Assembly: GCA_021789155.1 (NCBI GenBank)
Contig: JAJYJW010000005.1
Span: forward strand, 1 to 44,968
Origin: Microcaldota archaeon
GTDB taxonomy: Archaea; Micrarchaeota; Micrarchaeia; Micrarchaeales; CABMGC01
DNA: 44,968 bases
Reading direction: 5' to 3'
The position numbers and the translations under genes are program-made. Of the stretch, positions 35,949 to 44,968 are shown one piece after another (the stretch's first letter is position 1; the number at the start of each line of letters is the position of its first letter). A model generated the notes under the pieces. That model was not told the origin of the DNA. It saw only the letters and a list, made by a program, of their open reading frames with translations, and ran no database searches.

Positions 35949-36641
35949 TTACCTTCTCCTTTTGCCTTTATCCGAACTCTTGCCCTTCTTCGCGGATCTG
36001 ACCGCATGCTTTTTGCGAATATTCTTAGCGAGGCGGAATTTCCCGCGTTCGCCCTTTTCCTCATCCTTGTATGCATCGAACATTGGCTTTATTACTAGCC
36101 CTATCTCCTTTCTTATCTGGGCAACGCTGCTTTCCAGAATGTCGTCTATGCTTCCGTTCACCGTGACCTTTCCGTCAGTGCTTCTCGCCATCACGCCGTT
36201 GAACGATGTAATGCTAACTTTGTATTTCTTTTCATTGAACATCTGGGCCATCTGCTTATTCGTTTCCACTTCAACATTGGTCTCGTTCTCGAAAGCGGTG
36301 TCGACTCTCTTTTTGAGTTTTTTCGAGAGTTGCGCGCCATACTTGCCTGCGAGCAGCTTCTTAACCTCGCTGCGTATTCCGTTCATGTTGCCGTCTATGA
36401 GCTCCTTGTTGGCTTCGAGAAGCACATGGAACCTGTTCATGTAAGCTTCGCTTTTCGCTTCCTCTATCATGCCTTTCGCAGTTGCTTCGGCAGATTCCTT
36501 GGCCGCATTTTCTATGCTCTTCGCGCGCTCCTTCGCCTGTTCTATGGCTATTTTCCGCTCTTCCAATGCTTGAGAATGGATAACGTTCGCTTCTTCTGAC
36601 GCTTTTTTGAGTATTTCCTTCTCTATTGCCTCAAGCGACAC
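35949..36641 (-). CDS. atpE: A-type ATP synthase subunit E
   Basis: Charged helical N-terminus, then VNGSIDDILESSVAQIRKEIG; operon position. Confidence 0.83.
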   Translation of the reverse strand: MSLEAIEKEILKKASEEANVIHSQALEERKIAIEQAKERAKSIENAAKESAEATAKGMIEEAKSEAYMNRFHVLLEANKELIDGNMNGIRSEVKKLLAGKYGAQLSKKLKKRVDTAFENETNVEVETNKQMAQMFNEKKYKVSITSFNGVMARSTDGKVTVNGSIDDILESSVAQIRKEIGLVIKPMFDAYKDEEKGERGKFRLAKNIRKKHAVRSAKKGKSSDKGKRRR

Positions 36642-36652
36642 TCAAAACACCG

Positions 36653-36892
36653 TTAAACTATTCCGGCAGCGAGCATTATCAATATTGCCACTACGAAACC
36701 GAATATCAAAAGGGTTTCAGGCAGAACCATAAGCAGAAGTACTATACCCATCTGTTCCGGTTTCTCCGCCACTACGCCTAGTCCCGCGCTTCCTATTGCG
36801 GACTGTGCTATTCCGGTGCCTATTGCACCCCCTGCTATTGCGAATCCTGCGCCTATCGTTGCGATCGCGGTTGGTATGTCTATTGCTACCAT
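36653..36892 (-). CDS. atpK: A-type ATP synthase subunit K (c-ring proteolipid)
   Basis: 79 aa, two TM helices, GGAIGTGIAQSAIGSAGLGVVAEKPEQ and LPETLLIFGFV. Confidence 0.93.
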   Translation of the reverse strand: MVAIDIPTAIATIGAGFAIAGGAIGTGIAQSAIGSAGLGVVAEKPEQMGIVLLLMVLPETLLIFGFVVAILIMLAAGIV

Positions 36893-36906
36893 TTCATAAC
36901 ACCTAA

Positions 36907-38763
36907 TTATTCTTTAGTATGAACTCTCTTGTAAGAGAATGGGGAAAACTTCTTTCCATTCCCGCTGTAGAATTTCGAGAAGAATTCTATGAAGTTAAGC
37001 CTAACCCCCTGCACTATTCCTTCGAATATCGAAAGCATCATGTTCAGCGTGTGCAGCAGAATGAACAGCAGCGTGAAAAGCACGAACGGGATAATCCCGT
37101 TGTTCAGGGTTGGCGTGAATGCCATGTCTATGAGCTTCGCTATTATTATGCTGGCGAACCCGAACCCAAGGATTCTCGTGTAGCTCAGAGGATGCGTTAT
37201 AAGGTTCGTAAGTTCGACCGCTTCCCTTCCGCTGAGCGCTATGGTCAGCACGAGTGCAACTATGGCTATTATCGCAGCCACGTTTGTCGTATTGGCGCTA
37301 ACCGCACCGAATAACCCGCCCGCAACAGCTACAGTTCCCGCAAGTATCAAGATTATCGAAGTGAGTTTGCCGTATGCGACTTTCTTGTGCCCTTTGTTGT
37401 AGTTGTTCACGAAGCCGAGGAGTAACCCTAGGCATACTTGCAGCAAGCCGAATGCAACTGTAAGAACTACTATCGAGTTGACTCCAGTTGTCCAGTCAAG
37501 CGGTTTTGCGCTGGTGAAATTCTGGTTGAATTCGAAGCCGAAGTACTGGTTTGACAGGATTCCGAACACGACCACTGCTATTGCGTTTACCTGCCATATC
37601 TTCGCTACGTTGTATAGTAATCCGTCTTTCTTCGATCTCTTGGCAAGGAGCGTTGCTATAACGAAAGACAATACTCCGTAGCCTGCATCGCTTACCATCA
37701 ATCCGTAGAATATCGGAAAACTAAGTATGAATATCATAGTTGGGTCTATTTCATCGCTTCTCGGCAGTGAAAAGAATTCGACAAGGAAGTAGAAAGGCTC
37801 GAGAAGCTTAGATTTTCTGATCAAGGTCGGGGCTAGTTCCTCGCTTTTTACCTTTTCCACGTGCACCAACCCGCCTGCTGATGCGTCCAAGCCTGTTTTG
37901 AACTTCTCGAAAGTGTCTGTTGCAACCCATCCTTCTATCACGAAGCTTTGTTCGGTTTGCTTGAATTGCGCGCTCACTCCTGCCCTTTGCAATTCTATCT
38001 CTAGCATTTCTTTGTAGCCGATTAACTTTGAATAATACAACTTGCTTAGCTCGTGAAGGCTTTCGTTTATGTCAGCAAGTTCTTTGTTCAATTCCTTTCT
38101 CTTTGCAACTACGTGCTTTTCAACGTCTGCTGGAGTTCCTTCGATGTATTTCGCGCGAATGTCTATTTCCGTGGTGTTGAATTTCGACGCTATGTCCGCT
38201 ATGCTGCTCCCCTGTTCGTACGCAACCAACGCCAAGCTGCTCTTTTTGTTCATTTCTTTCGTTATAAGCTCGTACTTAATCTTTGATTTCGCCAGCATAG
38301 AGTCGAATTTTTGCACATCTGAGTTGGCCATTATGTATTCTTTGAATTCCAGTACGCCGCTCTCAAGAGCCGAAAAGTTTATGTCCATCCCCGCAAAGTA
38401 GTTCGCGGTTCTCTCGGCGTTTTCCAATGCCAGAAGTTCTTCGTTTATTTCCCTTTTCCTGTCGGCAAGAGAGAACATTTCGTCAAGTTTCGCGAATTCC
38501 TCTATTTCCCCTATCAGCTTGTCCCTGTGGATATGCCTTTCCTCCTCTATGGGCATGGGATCGAGAAGCTTTATCGCTCCAGAAACCTTAACCAATAACC
38601 CGCTTATCTTGCTTTCATAGCCGTCTGCTGCCGCATCCTGTATGTCCGTTGTGCCCTTTGTGATGTGGAGGTTGCCCGCTTTATGCAAGTACTCTACGAT
38701 TTTATCGCGCTTGGAGTTGACTCCGATTACTCTTACCTTCGTCATCTTCTCTGAGCTGAACAT
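36907..38763 (-). CDS. atpI: A-type ATP synthase subunit I (a)
   Basis: 618 aa, soluble N-terminal half, multi-TM C-terminal half with PIFYGLMVSDAGYGVL and LSYTRILGFGFAS. Confidence 0.93.
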   Translation of the reverse strand: MFSSEKMTKVRVIGVNSKRDKIVEYLHKAGNLHITKGTTDIQDAAADGYESKISGLLVKVSGAIKLLDPMPIEEERHIHRDKLIGEIEEFAKLDEMFSLADRKREINEELLALENAERTANYFAGMDINFSALESGVLEFKEYIMANSDVQKFDSMLAKSKIKYELITKEMNKKSSLALVAYEQGSSIADIASKFNTTEIDIRAKYIEGTPADVEKHVVAKRKELNKELADINESLHELSKLYYSKLIGYKEMLEIELQRAGVSAQFKQTEQSFVIEGWVATDTFEKFKTGLDASAGGLVHVEKVKSEELAPTLIRKSKLLEPFYFLVEFFSLPRSDEIDPTMIFILSFPIFYGLMVSDAGYGVLSFVIATLLAKRSKKDGLLYNVAKIWQVNAIAVVVFGILSNQYFGFEFNQNFTSAKPLDWTTGVNSIVVLTVAFGLLQVCLGLLLGFVNNYNKGHKKVAYGKLTSIILILAGTVAVAGGLFGAVSANTTNVAAIIAIVALVLTIALSGREAVELTNLITHPLSYTRILGFGFASIIIAKLIDMAFTPTLNNGIIPFVLFTLLFILLHTLNMMLSIFEGIVQGVRLNFIEFFSKFYSGNGKKFSPFSYKRVHTKE

Positions 38764-38778
38764 GTATGCACACCTTAC

Positions 38779-39102
38779 TCAATTCGCCAGTTCCTTCGCA
38801 ACTTTGTCCGCTATGTTCTCAATTTGCTTTTTGCTAAGTTTCAGTTTTAGTAGTTTCTTCTTAGCCTGTTCTGTGTTCTTGGCATTTTCCTTCGCTATCT
38901 TTTCGGCTTCCTTTTCAGCATCATCTAGCATTTTCTTCTTTATCGTAACCGAATTGCTTTCTGCAGAGTTCACTATCTTCTGTGCCTCGGTGTTTGCATC
39001 GACTAGCATCTTTTGTTTTTTTGAGATCATGTCGTCTATAAGGTTCTTGGCTTCTCTCTCTGCTTTTTGGACTTTTTTTATGGAGTCGATGTTTTTTTCC
39101 AT
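38779..39102 (-). CDS. atpH: A-type ATP synthase subunit H (peripheral stalk)
   Basis: Charged coiled-coil protein first in the operon: MEKNIDSIKKVQKAEREAKNLIDDMISKKQKMLVDANTEAQKI. Confidence 0.82.
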   Translation of the reverse strand: MEKNIDSIKKVQKAEREAKNLIDDMISKKQKMLVDANTEAQKIVNSAESNSVTIKKKMLDDAEKEAEKIAKENAKNTEQAKKKLLKLKLSKKQIENIADKVAKELAN

Positions 39103-39160
39103 GCAAACCAATTTCGGACAATTTAGAATATAGACAAATTCACTTCCTTATTCGCAGCGT

Positions 39161-39174
39161 GCATTTATAAATGC
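39161..39174 (-). promoter_or_regulatory. TATA-like palindromic promoter element of the ATP synthase operon
   Basis: GCATTTATAAATGC about 60 nt upstream of atpH ATG. Confidence 0.5.
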
Positions 39175-39267
39175 TACGCAGTCCGCGCAGAGGTTACGCC
39201 ATGATTTATGCAAACCGCGGCGCTACGCATCGCATGAGCTGTCTAAACGCGCATCTGCATTTCAAAA

Positions 39268-40941
39268 TCAGGTCAATTTTGTCGTTATATTGAAAGATAT
39301 ATCGAGTACCTTAAGGTTCTTCAATTTTAATACGTCGGTATTCAATTCAATGCTGCCGCACTCAAGCTTCAATACCTCCAGAGACGACATGTTTTCTATG
39401 CCTTTTGGCAAATACTTTATGGAATTTAAGTTCAAGGTCGCATCGCTGTAACTGCCCGGCTGGTTGTTCAAGTACAGGGATTTCAATGAGGCGATGTTGC
39501 ACAGCACTTCAGGAAATGCCCTGAATTTATTGTTGCTCAGCCCGAGTTGTTCAAGTTTTTGCATGCGTGCGAGGCTATCGGGCAATTCTGTCAGTTCGTT
39601 TTCATGCAGGATTATGACCGATGCTTCTTTCATCTCCCCGAATTTCTCCGGAAGAGCCCCTATTTTATTCCCACTTGCATCGAACACGCGCAATTTCGGT
39701 AAATTGCACATGCTTTCAGGCAGGTATTCGAGCAAATTGTCTTCTATGTTGAGTTCTTCCAATTGCGATAGATGACCTAAATTCTCCGGAAGCCTGACTA
39801 GCATGTTCGTACTAAGGTTAAGCTTCTTCAGCTTGCCCAGTTCACACATGCTTTCCGGAAGAGTGCCGAAATCATTATACTGCATTTCAATTTCTTCAAC
39901 GTTTTCTGTTCTAGAGAATATATCTGGAAATTGATCAATAACCTTCTCTTCGCTTTCCTCTAGAATGGCGTCAACCCCAAATTCCAGAAATCTCATTTTC
40001 AGTATTCGCTTCGAATGTTCGTCGTCTATCAGATCGTTGAATACGTACTTCAGGCATTCCACAGCATTCGGAAGTACCTTTGCGTTGGTGCTTAGTTGTA
40101 TTAAACTGCGCATGCTTTCCAGGTTCCCCAGTAATGAATGGATGTATATCCCTTCATTAGCGCTTATCGTTATCGAATGCTCAATGTCTATGTGCTGATG
40201 TACGTATGCTGAAAGTATCTTCTTCCTGTCTTCGATGTCTGAAGGTATGGATATCATGAGCTTGAGGTATCTTCCAAGGTAATAATCATCTATATCACTA
40301 TCCGGCATGTTCTCGTTCGCTGGATAATCCTCGTTTATCTTTTCGCATTCCTTTGCAAAGCAGGTATTAGAGAGATGGTTTAGTAATGGCCAAGTCTTGA
40401 TTATTGGGTTTTCGTTAGTGCTGCTTTGGGAACCCACGTCGTTTATTCTACCAAACTCCGTTGCGAGGAAATCTGCGAATACTCGCTTTCCCTGCTCGGG
40501 TCCGAGAAATTCAAGGATTGTTTCAAAGCCCTTATTGTAATCAAATGCGTGCCCAGCTGACGATATTATGGAGGAAACGTCCCGCGCACAGTCGTCAATG
40601 TCATTGTATTTGAGTTTTTCGCTAGTTCCTAGTCTTTCTGATATTGGCTGTGATACTTGGTTCATGAATTTGAGATAGGCGTTGAATTTTTCGCTGGCGT
40701 CCCTAAGAAATTCGGCTATGTTCTTCTCCTTGGCGCATTCTCCGCAGGACATGCTAGCGCTGGTTGTCGTGAATTCGTGCAGGGAGCGTGCTATGCGCGT
40801 AGGCGAAAATTCATCTGTGTCCTTTGCATAACTGACGTTGACGTTGGGGGGTAGTGCCAAACCCTCTTTTTCGTCAACGCCCCGCTTGCAGAAGTAGCAG
40901 AACTGCTTAGGCGCTTTGCCTTCATTAGTTTTGTTCTCCAA
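39268..40941 (-). CDS. Leucine-rich-repeat protein with N-terminal Cys motifs
   Basis: CYFC and CGEC near the N-terminus; about 23-residue LRRs: LGKLKKLNLSTNMLVRLPENLGHLSQLEELNIEDNLLEYLPESMCNLPKLRVFDASGNKIGALPEKF. Confidence 0.85.
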   Translation of the reverse strand: MENKTNEGKAPKQFCYFCKRGVDEKEGLALPPNVNVSYAKDTDEFSPTRIARSLHEFTTTSASMSCGECAKEKNIAEFLRDASEKFNAYLKFMNQVSQPISERLGTSEKLKYNDIDDCARDVSSIISSAGHAFDYNKGFETILEFLGPEQGKRVFADFLATEFGRINDVGSQSSTNENPIIKTWPLLNHLSNTCFAKECEKINEDYPANENMPDSDIDDYYLGRYLKLMISIPSDIEDRKKILSAYVHQHIDIEHSITISANEGIYIHSLLGNLESMRSLIQLSTNAKVLPNAVECLKYVFNDLIDDEHSKRILKMRFLEFGVDAILEESEEKVIDQFPDIFSRTENVEEIEMQYNDFGTLPESMCELGKLKKLNLSTNMLVRLPENLGHLSQLEELNIEDNLLEYLPESMCNLPKLRVFDASGNKIGALPEKFGEMKEASVIILHENELTELPDSLARMQKLEQLGLSNNKFRAFPEVLCNIASLKSLYLNNQPGSYSDATLNLNSIKYLPKGIENMSSLEVLKLECGSIELNTDVLKLKNLKVLDISFNITTKLT

Positions 40942-41072
40942 GCGTCATCACTGTATTCTTAGAGCTTGCCTTTGCCACGCTTTATATATTGTTCAATATT
41001 CGTTCATTTGCGTTTTGTGCTCATATTTTTATTTTGTGCTATTCCAATCATATCTGAAAATTCGGTGCGGAG

Positions 41073-42158
41073 ATGAAGCCAAATACCAAGAAAAACATGA
41101 ACTTCCATGGAAAATTGAAGCTGCCAAACGTCAAGCCAAGATTCTACCTGTTCGTAGCGCTGGCATTGATAATATTGTACGTTCTCGCGGCTACATTCCT
41201 TTTCAACAGCGTTTATACTGTATCGTCTACGACGAAAGTCGCACTTGCCGCTAATAGCAGCATGATAATCGCATTGCCAAATGATCCCGCACAGTATGCG
41301 CTGTTCGTCCGCAGTGTATCGAGCTCGTCCGCAGTAGTTTACATATCTAAATACCCAATACTGCAAAGCGGAGTGGAGTATGTTACATTGGGTCAAGGAG
41401 GTTCGGTGAACGTGAGCCTTACGAGCCCTTCGTATGCTAGCGTAAACATTAGACTTGCAAATACTACGGATTACAAGGCTTCGCTAGTCCTTACGTATCT
41501 TTCGCAGTCTCTCGGGATAAGGCAGAGCTCTTCGGTAATGCCCCTAACTTCATTCCAGCAGTCACAGCAGCAGTCTTCCGGAACGCAAACGAATTCTACT
41601 TCAACTCAAACGAATTCGACCAACTTGCAAAGCAACGCTTCCGGCTCATCTACAAGCACATCCTCTTCGTCAGGTTCTAATTCGACAAACACCTCCAGTT
41701 CAAACAATCAGGCGCAGATATACGCAAGCGTTATGAAAGCGGCCAACAACACTGCAATAGGTGCGCTGATGATAGCGCAGAAAGCTCTGTATAACCAGAT
41801 AAAATCATGCACGCCTCAACAGTACAACACGACCTATACCAGCGTGAAGGGAAAAGCCCCGAAAGACGCATTCACATTCCAGAACATGTCTAGCGTAACC
41901 CCGACAGACATAACATGGAACGTTTCCACGCTGACTGCGGGATCTTTGTACAGCGTGCTCTACAAGACCGTATCGCCCAATTCGCATTTCTCTGGAGCTG
42001 CCCTGAATCTGGAAATGGAATATCCAAGCAACTACATCAACAGCCAAACCTTCGAAGGCGCGTATTACGGCTTGAACTACACCACCCTTAACAAGTCCTA
42101 CGCTTACCAGAAGAGCATAGGAAACGCATGCGGAGCGCTTATTCCTTATTCGGGATGA
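41073..42158 (+). CDS. Membrane-anchored extracellular hypothetical protein with Ser/Thr/Asn/Gln-rich linker
   Basis: TM FYLFVALALIILYVLAATFLF, low-complexity SSGTQTNSTSTQTNSTNLQSNASGSSTSTSSSSGSNSTNTSSSNN, C-terminal conserved-looking domain; GGAG SD-like motif. Confidence 0.72.
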   Translation: MKPNTKKNMNFHGKLKLPNVKPRFYLFVALALIILYVLAATFLFNSVYTVSSTTKVALAANSSMIIALPNDPAQYALFVRSVSSSSAVVYISKYPILQSGVEYVTLGQGGSVNVSLTSPSYASVNIRLANTTDYKASLVLTYLSQSLGIRQSSSVMPLTSFQQSQQQSSGTQTNSTSTQTNSTNLQSNASGSSTSTSSSSGSNSTNTSSSNNQAQIYASVMKAANNTAIGALMIAQKALYNQIKSCTPQQYNTTYTSVKGKAPKDAFTFQNMSSVTPTDITWNVSTLTAGSLYSVLYKTVSPNSHFSGAALNLEMEYPSNYINSQTFEGAYYGLNYTTLNKSYAYQKSIGNACGALIPYSG

Positions 42159-42269
42159 GCGTTCTTCAGGCGGTGCGTGTCGGGAGCGTTAACCAAAACC
42201 GAACGAATAGGCAACATATATTTTAAATAAACCCCGTATAGTACTTACTGGCTTGAATTGGTGAGCTAA

Positions 42270-42431
42270 ATGAGGACTTTGAAATACACATCGAAGGTAG
42301 TTTTCGTTGCGACTTCGTCAGGAGCGAACTGTCCGCGCATAAGCGTGAACAGGACAAATGCCAAGTTCCGTGATGACTACCACAACGTGAAACAAGTAAG
42401 GAATTCCGTATTGCGGAAGATTTTCGCCTGA
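42270..42431 (+). CDS. Small hypothetical protein (53 aa)
   Basis: MRTLKYTSKVVFVATSSGANCPRISVNRTNAKFRDDYHNVKQVRNSVLRKIFA; TATA-like acatatattttaaata upstream, GGTGAG SD-like, terminator hairpin downstream. Confidence 0.55.
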   Translation: MRTLKYTSKVVFVATSSGANCPRISVNRTNAKFRDDYHNVKQVRNSVLRKIFA

Positions 42432-42441
42432 AAAAGGCATT

Positions 42442-42471
42442 GCGCATTGTTTTCCAATGCGCTCTTTTTTT
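42442..42471. terminator. Intrinsic-type hairpin plus T tract
   Basis: GCGCATTG-TTTTC-CAATGCGC followed by TCTTTTTTT. Confidence 0.65.
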
Positions 42472-42862
42472 ATTTGGTTATTATGGGTATGGCGCTTTTT
42501 GGCACCTTCCTAACTTTGATCTTAGTCTCTCCTGCCAAATACGCTTTCGCAAGCCTATGCAGTCCATCGAGCAGTACCCATCTGTCGTTGTTGAACATTA
42601 TGTTTAATGGGTATTTGAGATCGCACTCCATTATCTTGTTGTATTCGTTACCGTATTGAACAGGATTGGCTATCACTTCGTTCGGCGTTAGATTGTACCT
42701 GCCCCCTTCCTTGTTCCAGAACGGCAACTCGAAATGCCAGGTCAGTTCGTCTATGCTTATGTATTCCGATTCTATTTTAAGGTCCCACAGCTTCTTGTCG
42801 TCCCATTCGAAATCGAATCCAACTTTTTTGATCGAATCGGGCATGTTTTTCGGTTTTTCCAT
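42470..42862 (-). CDS. ParB/sulfiredoxin-like fold hypothetical protein
   Basis: C-terminal LNIMFNNDRWVLLDGLHRLAKAYLAGETKIKVRKVP resembles the DGxHR motif of ParB-like domains. Confidence 0.55.
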   Translation of the reverse strand: MEKPKNMPDSIKKVGFDFEWDDKKLWDLKIESEYISIDELTWHFELPFWNKEGGRYNLTPNEVIANPVQYGNEYNKIMECDLKYPLNIMFNNDRWVLLDGLHRLAKAYLAGETKIKVRKVPKSAIPIITK

Positions 42863-42866
42863 AAAA

Positions 42867-44968
42867 TCACGTACTGTGCTGTTCCTCTGGTTGCTGTCCC
42901 TGTTTCTGCTTCTTGATCTTCTTTCCGTTTATTGGCAACGCAAACCAGAACGTGCTTCCGTTCCCCGGCTCTGAATAAACTCCTATTCGCCCTCCGTGCA
43001 GCGATATGATCTCTTTTGCTATCGAGAGTCCAAGCCCTGTTCCAGAACCCTGTTGCGGGGTCAGCGCTTTCTTCGGCACCTGGTAGAACTTCTTGAATAA
43101 TTTCCTCTGGTCCTCCTTGCTTATTCCTATTCCCGTATCGTGAACTTCCACTCGGATGTTCGCCTTTCCGCTCCTGAACACTCGCACGTCTATTCCTCCC
43201 TTTTCCGTGAACTTCATCGCGTTCCCTATAAGGTTGACGAAGATCTGTATTACCCTGTTGGGATCCATGAGAACTTCCGGAACATCATGGGCTATGTCCC
43301 ATTTCAAATACAGGCCTTTGTTCAGCGCCACTTCCTCCAATGCACGCAGGCTCGGGTTGTCTTCTATCTTCGAGAAGCTTATCTGCTGCAGGTCGAGCTT
43401 TATCTTTCCAGACGAGAGCTTCGCAACGTCGAGTATCTGCTGAATCAGGAGCATGAGCCTGTCCGCTTCATCGCTTATTATCTTAATGTAGCTCTTTTGA
43501 TCGTCATTCAACTTGCCGAACTCCTCGCCGTAAAGTATCTTAGAGAAGCCCTTTATGTTCGTTATTGGCGTTTTGAGGTCATGAGAAATGTTGTATATGA
43601 ACTGCGTTTTGAGGTCGCTTTCGGTCCTGGATTTCTCCTCCCTCTTCTCCGCATCGTATAATGCTTCTCCGAGTTCCTCCATGTTCCTTTTCGTGAGCAG
43701 CTCGTTCACCAAAACAAGATAACTCTCCACTTCGTCGTCCACGTTTTTCAGACATATTACGCTCTGCTCCGATGGGATTGAAGTTCCGTCTTTAGCCCTC
43801 ATTTCGGCATATACTCCCAATATCCTGCCCTCTTTTGCCGCTATTCTCATTGCATTGTTTATCTTGTCCGGATATTCGCTTCCGTTGTACAATGAGGGTA
43901 AATACGACCCCTGGATGTCTCTCGCAGTATACCCGAACGTCCTTTCAGTGCCTTTGTTTATCGTCTTAATATAACCGAGCTGGTCTATTATGAATACCGA
44001 ATCCTTCGTGTTGTTTATTATGTCCTGTGTGCTTTTCGTGAATGATCTCACGTATTCCTCAATTGCGCTGCTTGAGAGTATGCAGCCGTAGCCGGTTCCC
44101 TTGATTTTGAAGCACGTGGCCATGACCTTCGACTTCATGCTGTTCGGAAGAAGCAGAGTTATGCCTGCGCTTTGTGCACTGCCATTAAGCAGAGCGTCGA
44201 ACTGCTCTTTCTGCTCTATCATGGAATGCATCTTGCCTCCCACTAGAGCTTCGCTGCCGTTTTTCAGCAAGCTTTCCAAATTCCCCCCGGCCCATCGTAT
44301 TATGTCGTCTTCCCCTATTATCAGCATCGCCTCGTGCTGAAGGTGCGATACTGCATCTGAAATGTTCATTGACAGTTTTTCGCTTGTGGTTTCGTTCGCC
44401 GCTATGTGCATAAGCTTTTCAGTTATCCTGCTTGAAGACATCGAGAAAATCCTGTTCCTTTCGGGAAGTATCTGCGCTTCGGCAACGAATCCCTTTGTCA
44501 TGATGCTGAGCATGTTAGCGTCTATGTCGAAAAGCGTTTTGATGTTCTTTCCTGTAAGTTCCCTGCTCCCGGAATCGAACATGTTCGCGAATTTTTTGTT
44601 GACTTTTACCAATGTCCCGTTTTCGTCGATTATTGCCTGGGGTATGCTGTTTCCGAATGCAGCATCGAAATACTTTGCAAGGCTTATGCTCCTGTCGTTC
44701 TCCTGCTTCGCGCTTACCATATATGCAAATACGCCTGAGGCTTCGCCTACGAATTGGGTTATCGCGTTGTCGAAGAAATCCGGTTGTCTCGAGAGAGAGG
44801 TTACAACTGCTATCGCCTTCCCGTTTGCTATGCAAGGGAATACGCCGCAGCTTTTGTATCCTTCAACGTTGAATCCAACCATGTCCTTGAAAGAAGAGTA
44901 TTCGCTGAGGTTGTTGTCTATCATCTGCTTCATGGAGTTCGCGGCGAATTCCTCCGACGAAGTGAGGG
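42867..44968 (-). CDS. PAS-domain sensor histidine kinase (N-terminus off the right edge)
   Basis: PAS-like segments; H box ISHDLKTPITNIKGFSK; N box VNLIGNAMKFTEKGG; G boxes DTGIGIS and GTGLGLSIAKEI; no stop upstream of the ORF-track Met to the window end. Confidence 0.9.
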   Translation of the reverse strand, partial: LTSSEEFAANSMKQMIDNNLSEYSSFKDMVGFNVEGYKSCGVFPCIANGKAIAVVTSLSRQPDFFDNAITQFVGEASGVFAYMVSAKQENDRSISLAKYFDAAFGNSIPQAIIDENGTLVKVNKKFANMFDSGSRELTGKNIKTLFDIDANMLSIMTKGFVAEAQILPERNRIFSMSSSRITEKLMHIAANETTSEKLSMNISDAVSHLQHEAMLIIGEDDIIRWAGGNLESLLKNGSEALVGGKMHSMIEQKEQFDALLNGSAQSAGITLLLPNSMKSKVMATCFKIKGTGYGCILSSSAIEEYVRSFTKSTQDIINNTKDSVFIIDQLGYIKTINKGTERTFGYTARDIQGSYLPSLYNGSEYPDKINNAMRIAAKEGRILGVYAEMRAKDGTSIPSEQSVICLKNVDDEVESYLVLVNELLTKRNMEELGEALYDAEKREEKSRTESDLKTQFIYNISHDLKTPITNIKGFSKILYGEEFGKLNDDQKSYIKIISDEADRLMLLIQQILDVAKLSSGKIKLDLQQISFSKIEDNPSLRALEEVALNKGLYLKWDIAHDVPEVLMDPNRVIQIFVNLIGNAMKFTEKGGIDVRVFRSGKANIRVEVHDTGIGISKEDQRKLFKKFYQVPKKALTPQQGSGTGLGLSIAKEIISLHGGRIGVYSEPGNGSTFWFALPINGKKIKKQKQGQQPEEQHST

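Noticed and set aside
39180-39265. GC-rich stretch between the ATP synthase promoter and the LRR gene as an ncRNA
   Set aside because: No clear paired structure or terminator; would need RNA-seq.
42223-42447. Minus-strand 74-aa ORF
   Set aside because: Antisense to the plus-strand 53-aa gene that has matching TATA, SD and terminator signals.
1-44968. CRISPR array, insertion sequence or prophage
   Set aside because: No regularly spaced repeats, transposase, integrase or phage structural motifs seen.

Overview
About 45 kb of densely coding archaeal DNA. Archaeal markers are the A-type ATP synthase operon, DnaG-type primase, Hjc resolvase, Rad50, Topo VI B, RfcL, aEF-1beta, a histone and Krr1-like KH protein. 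The class III signal peptide on a LamG protein and the general gene set resemble DPANN/Micrarchaeota-like genomes, but that lineage call is an inference. Core content: leuS (partial, left edge), dnaG, hjc, histone, rad50, aEF-1beta plus a Zn-ribbon protein, tRNA-Arg(GCG), top6B, rfcL, guaA, a cold-shock protein, tRNA-Val(TAC), and a nine-gene atpH-I-K-E-C-F-A-B-D operon followed closely by an aminotransferase. Accessory content: a DsrE-TusA-SQR-like sulfur cassette, an ArsR-SRPBCC-DUF1801-like cassette, a Rieske ferredoxin, an AlkZ-like winged-helix protein, secreted or anchored carbohydrate-active-like proteins, a Cys-motif/LRR protein and a PAS histidine kinase (partial, right edge). The most novel-looking items are a tandem pair of paralogous alpha-helical repeat proteins with no recognised family (11.9-14.3 kb), a basic/acidic small-protein pair (28.2-28.8 kb), a possible -1 frameshifted small gene (21.78-22.05 kb), and a 53-aa gene with its own promoter and terminator signals (42.2-42.5 kb). 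No CRISPR array, transposase or prophage was seen. All family calls are from reading motifs; no searches were run.
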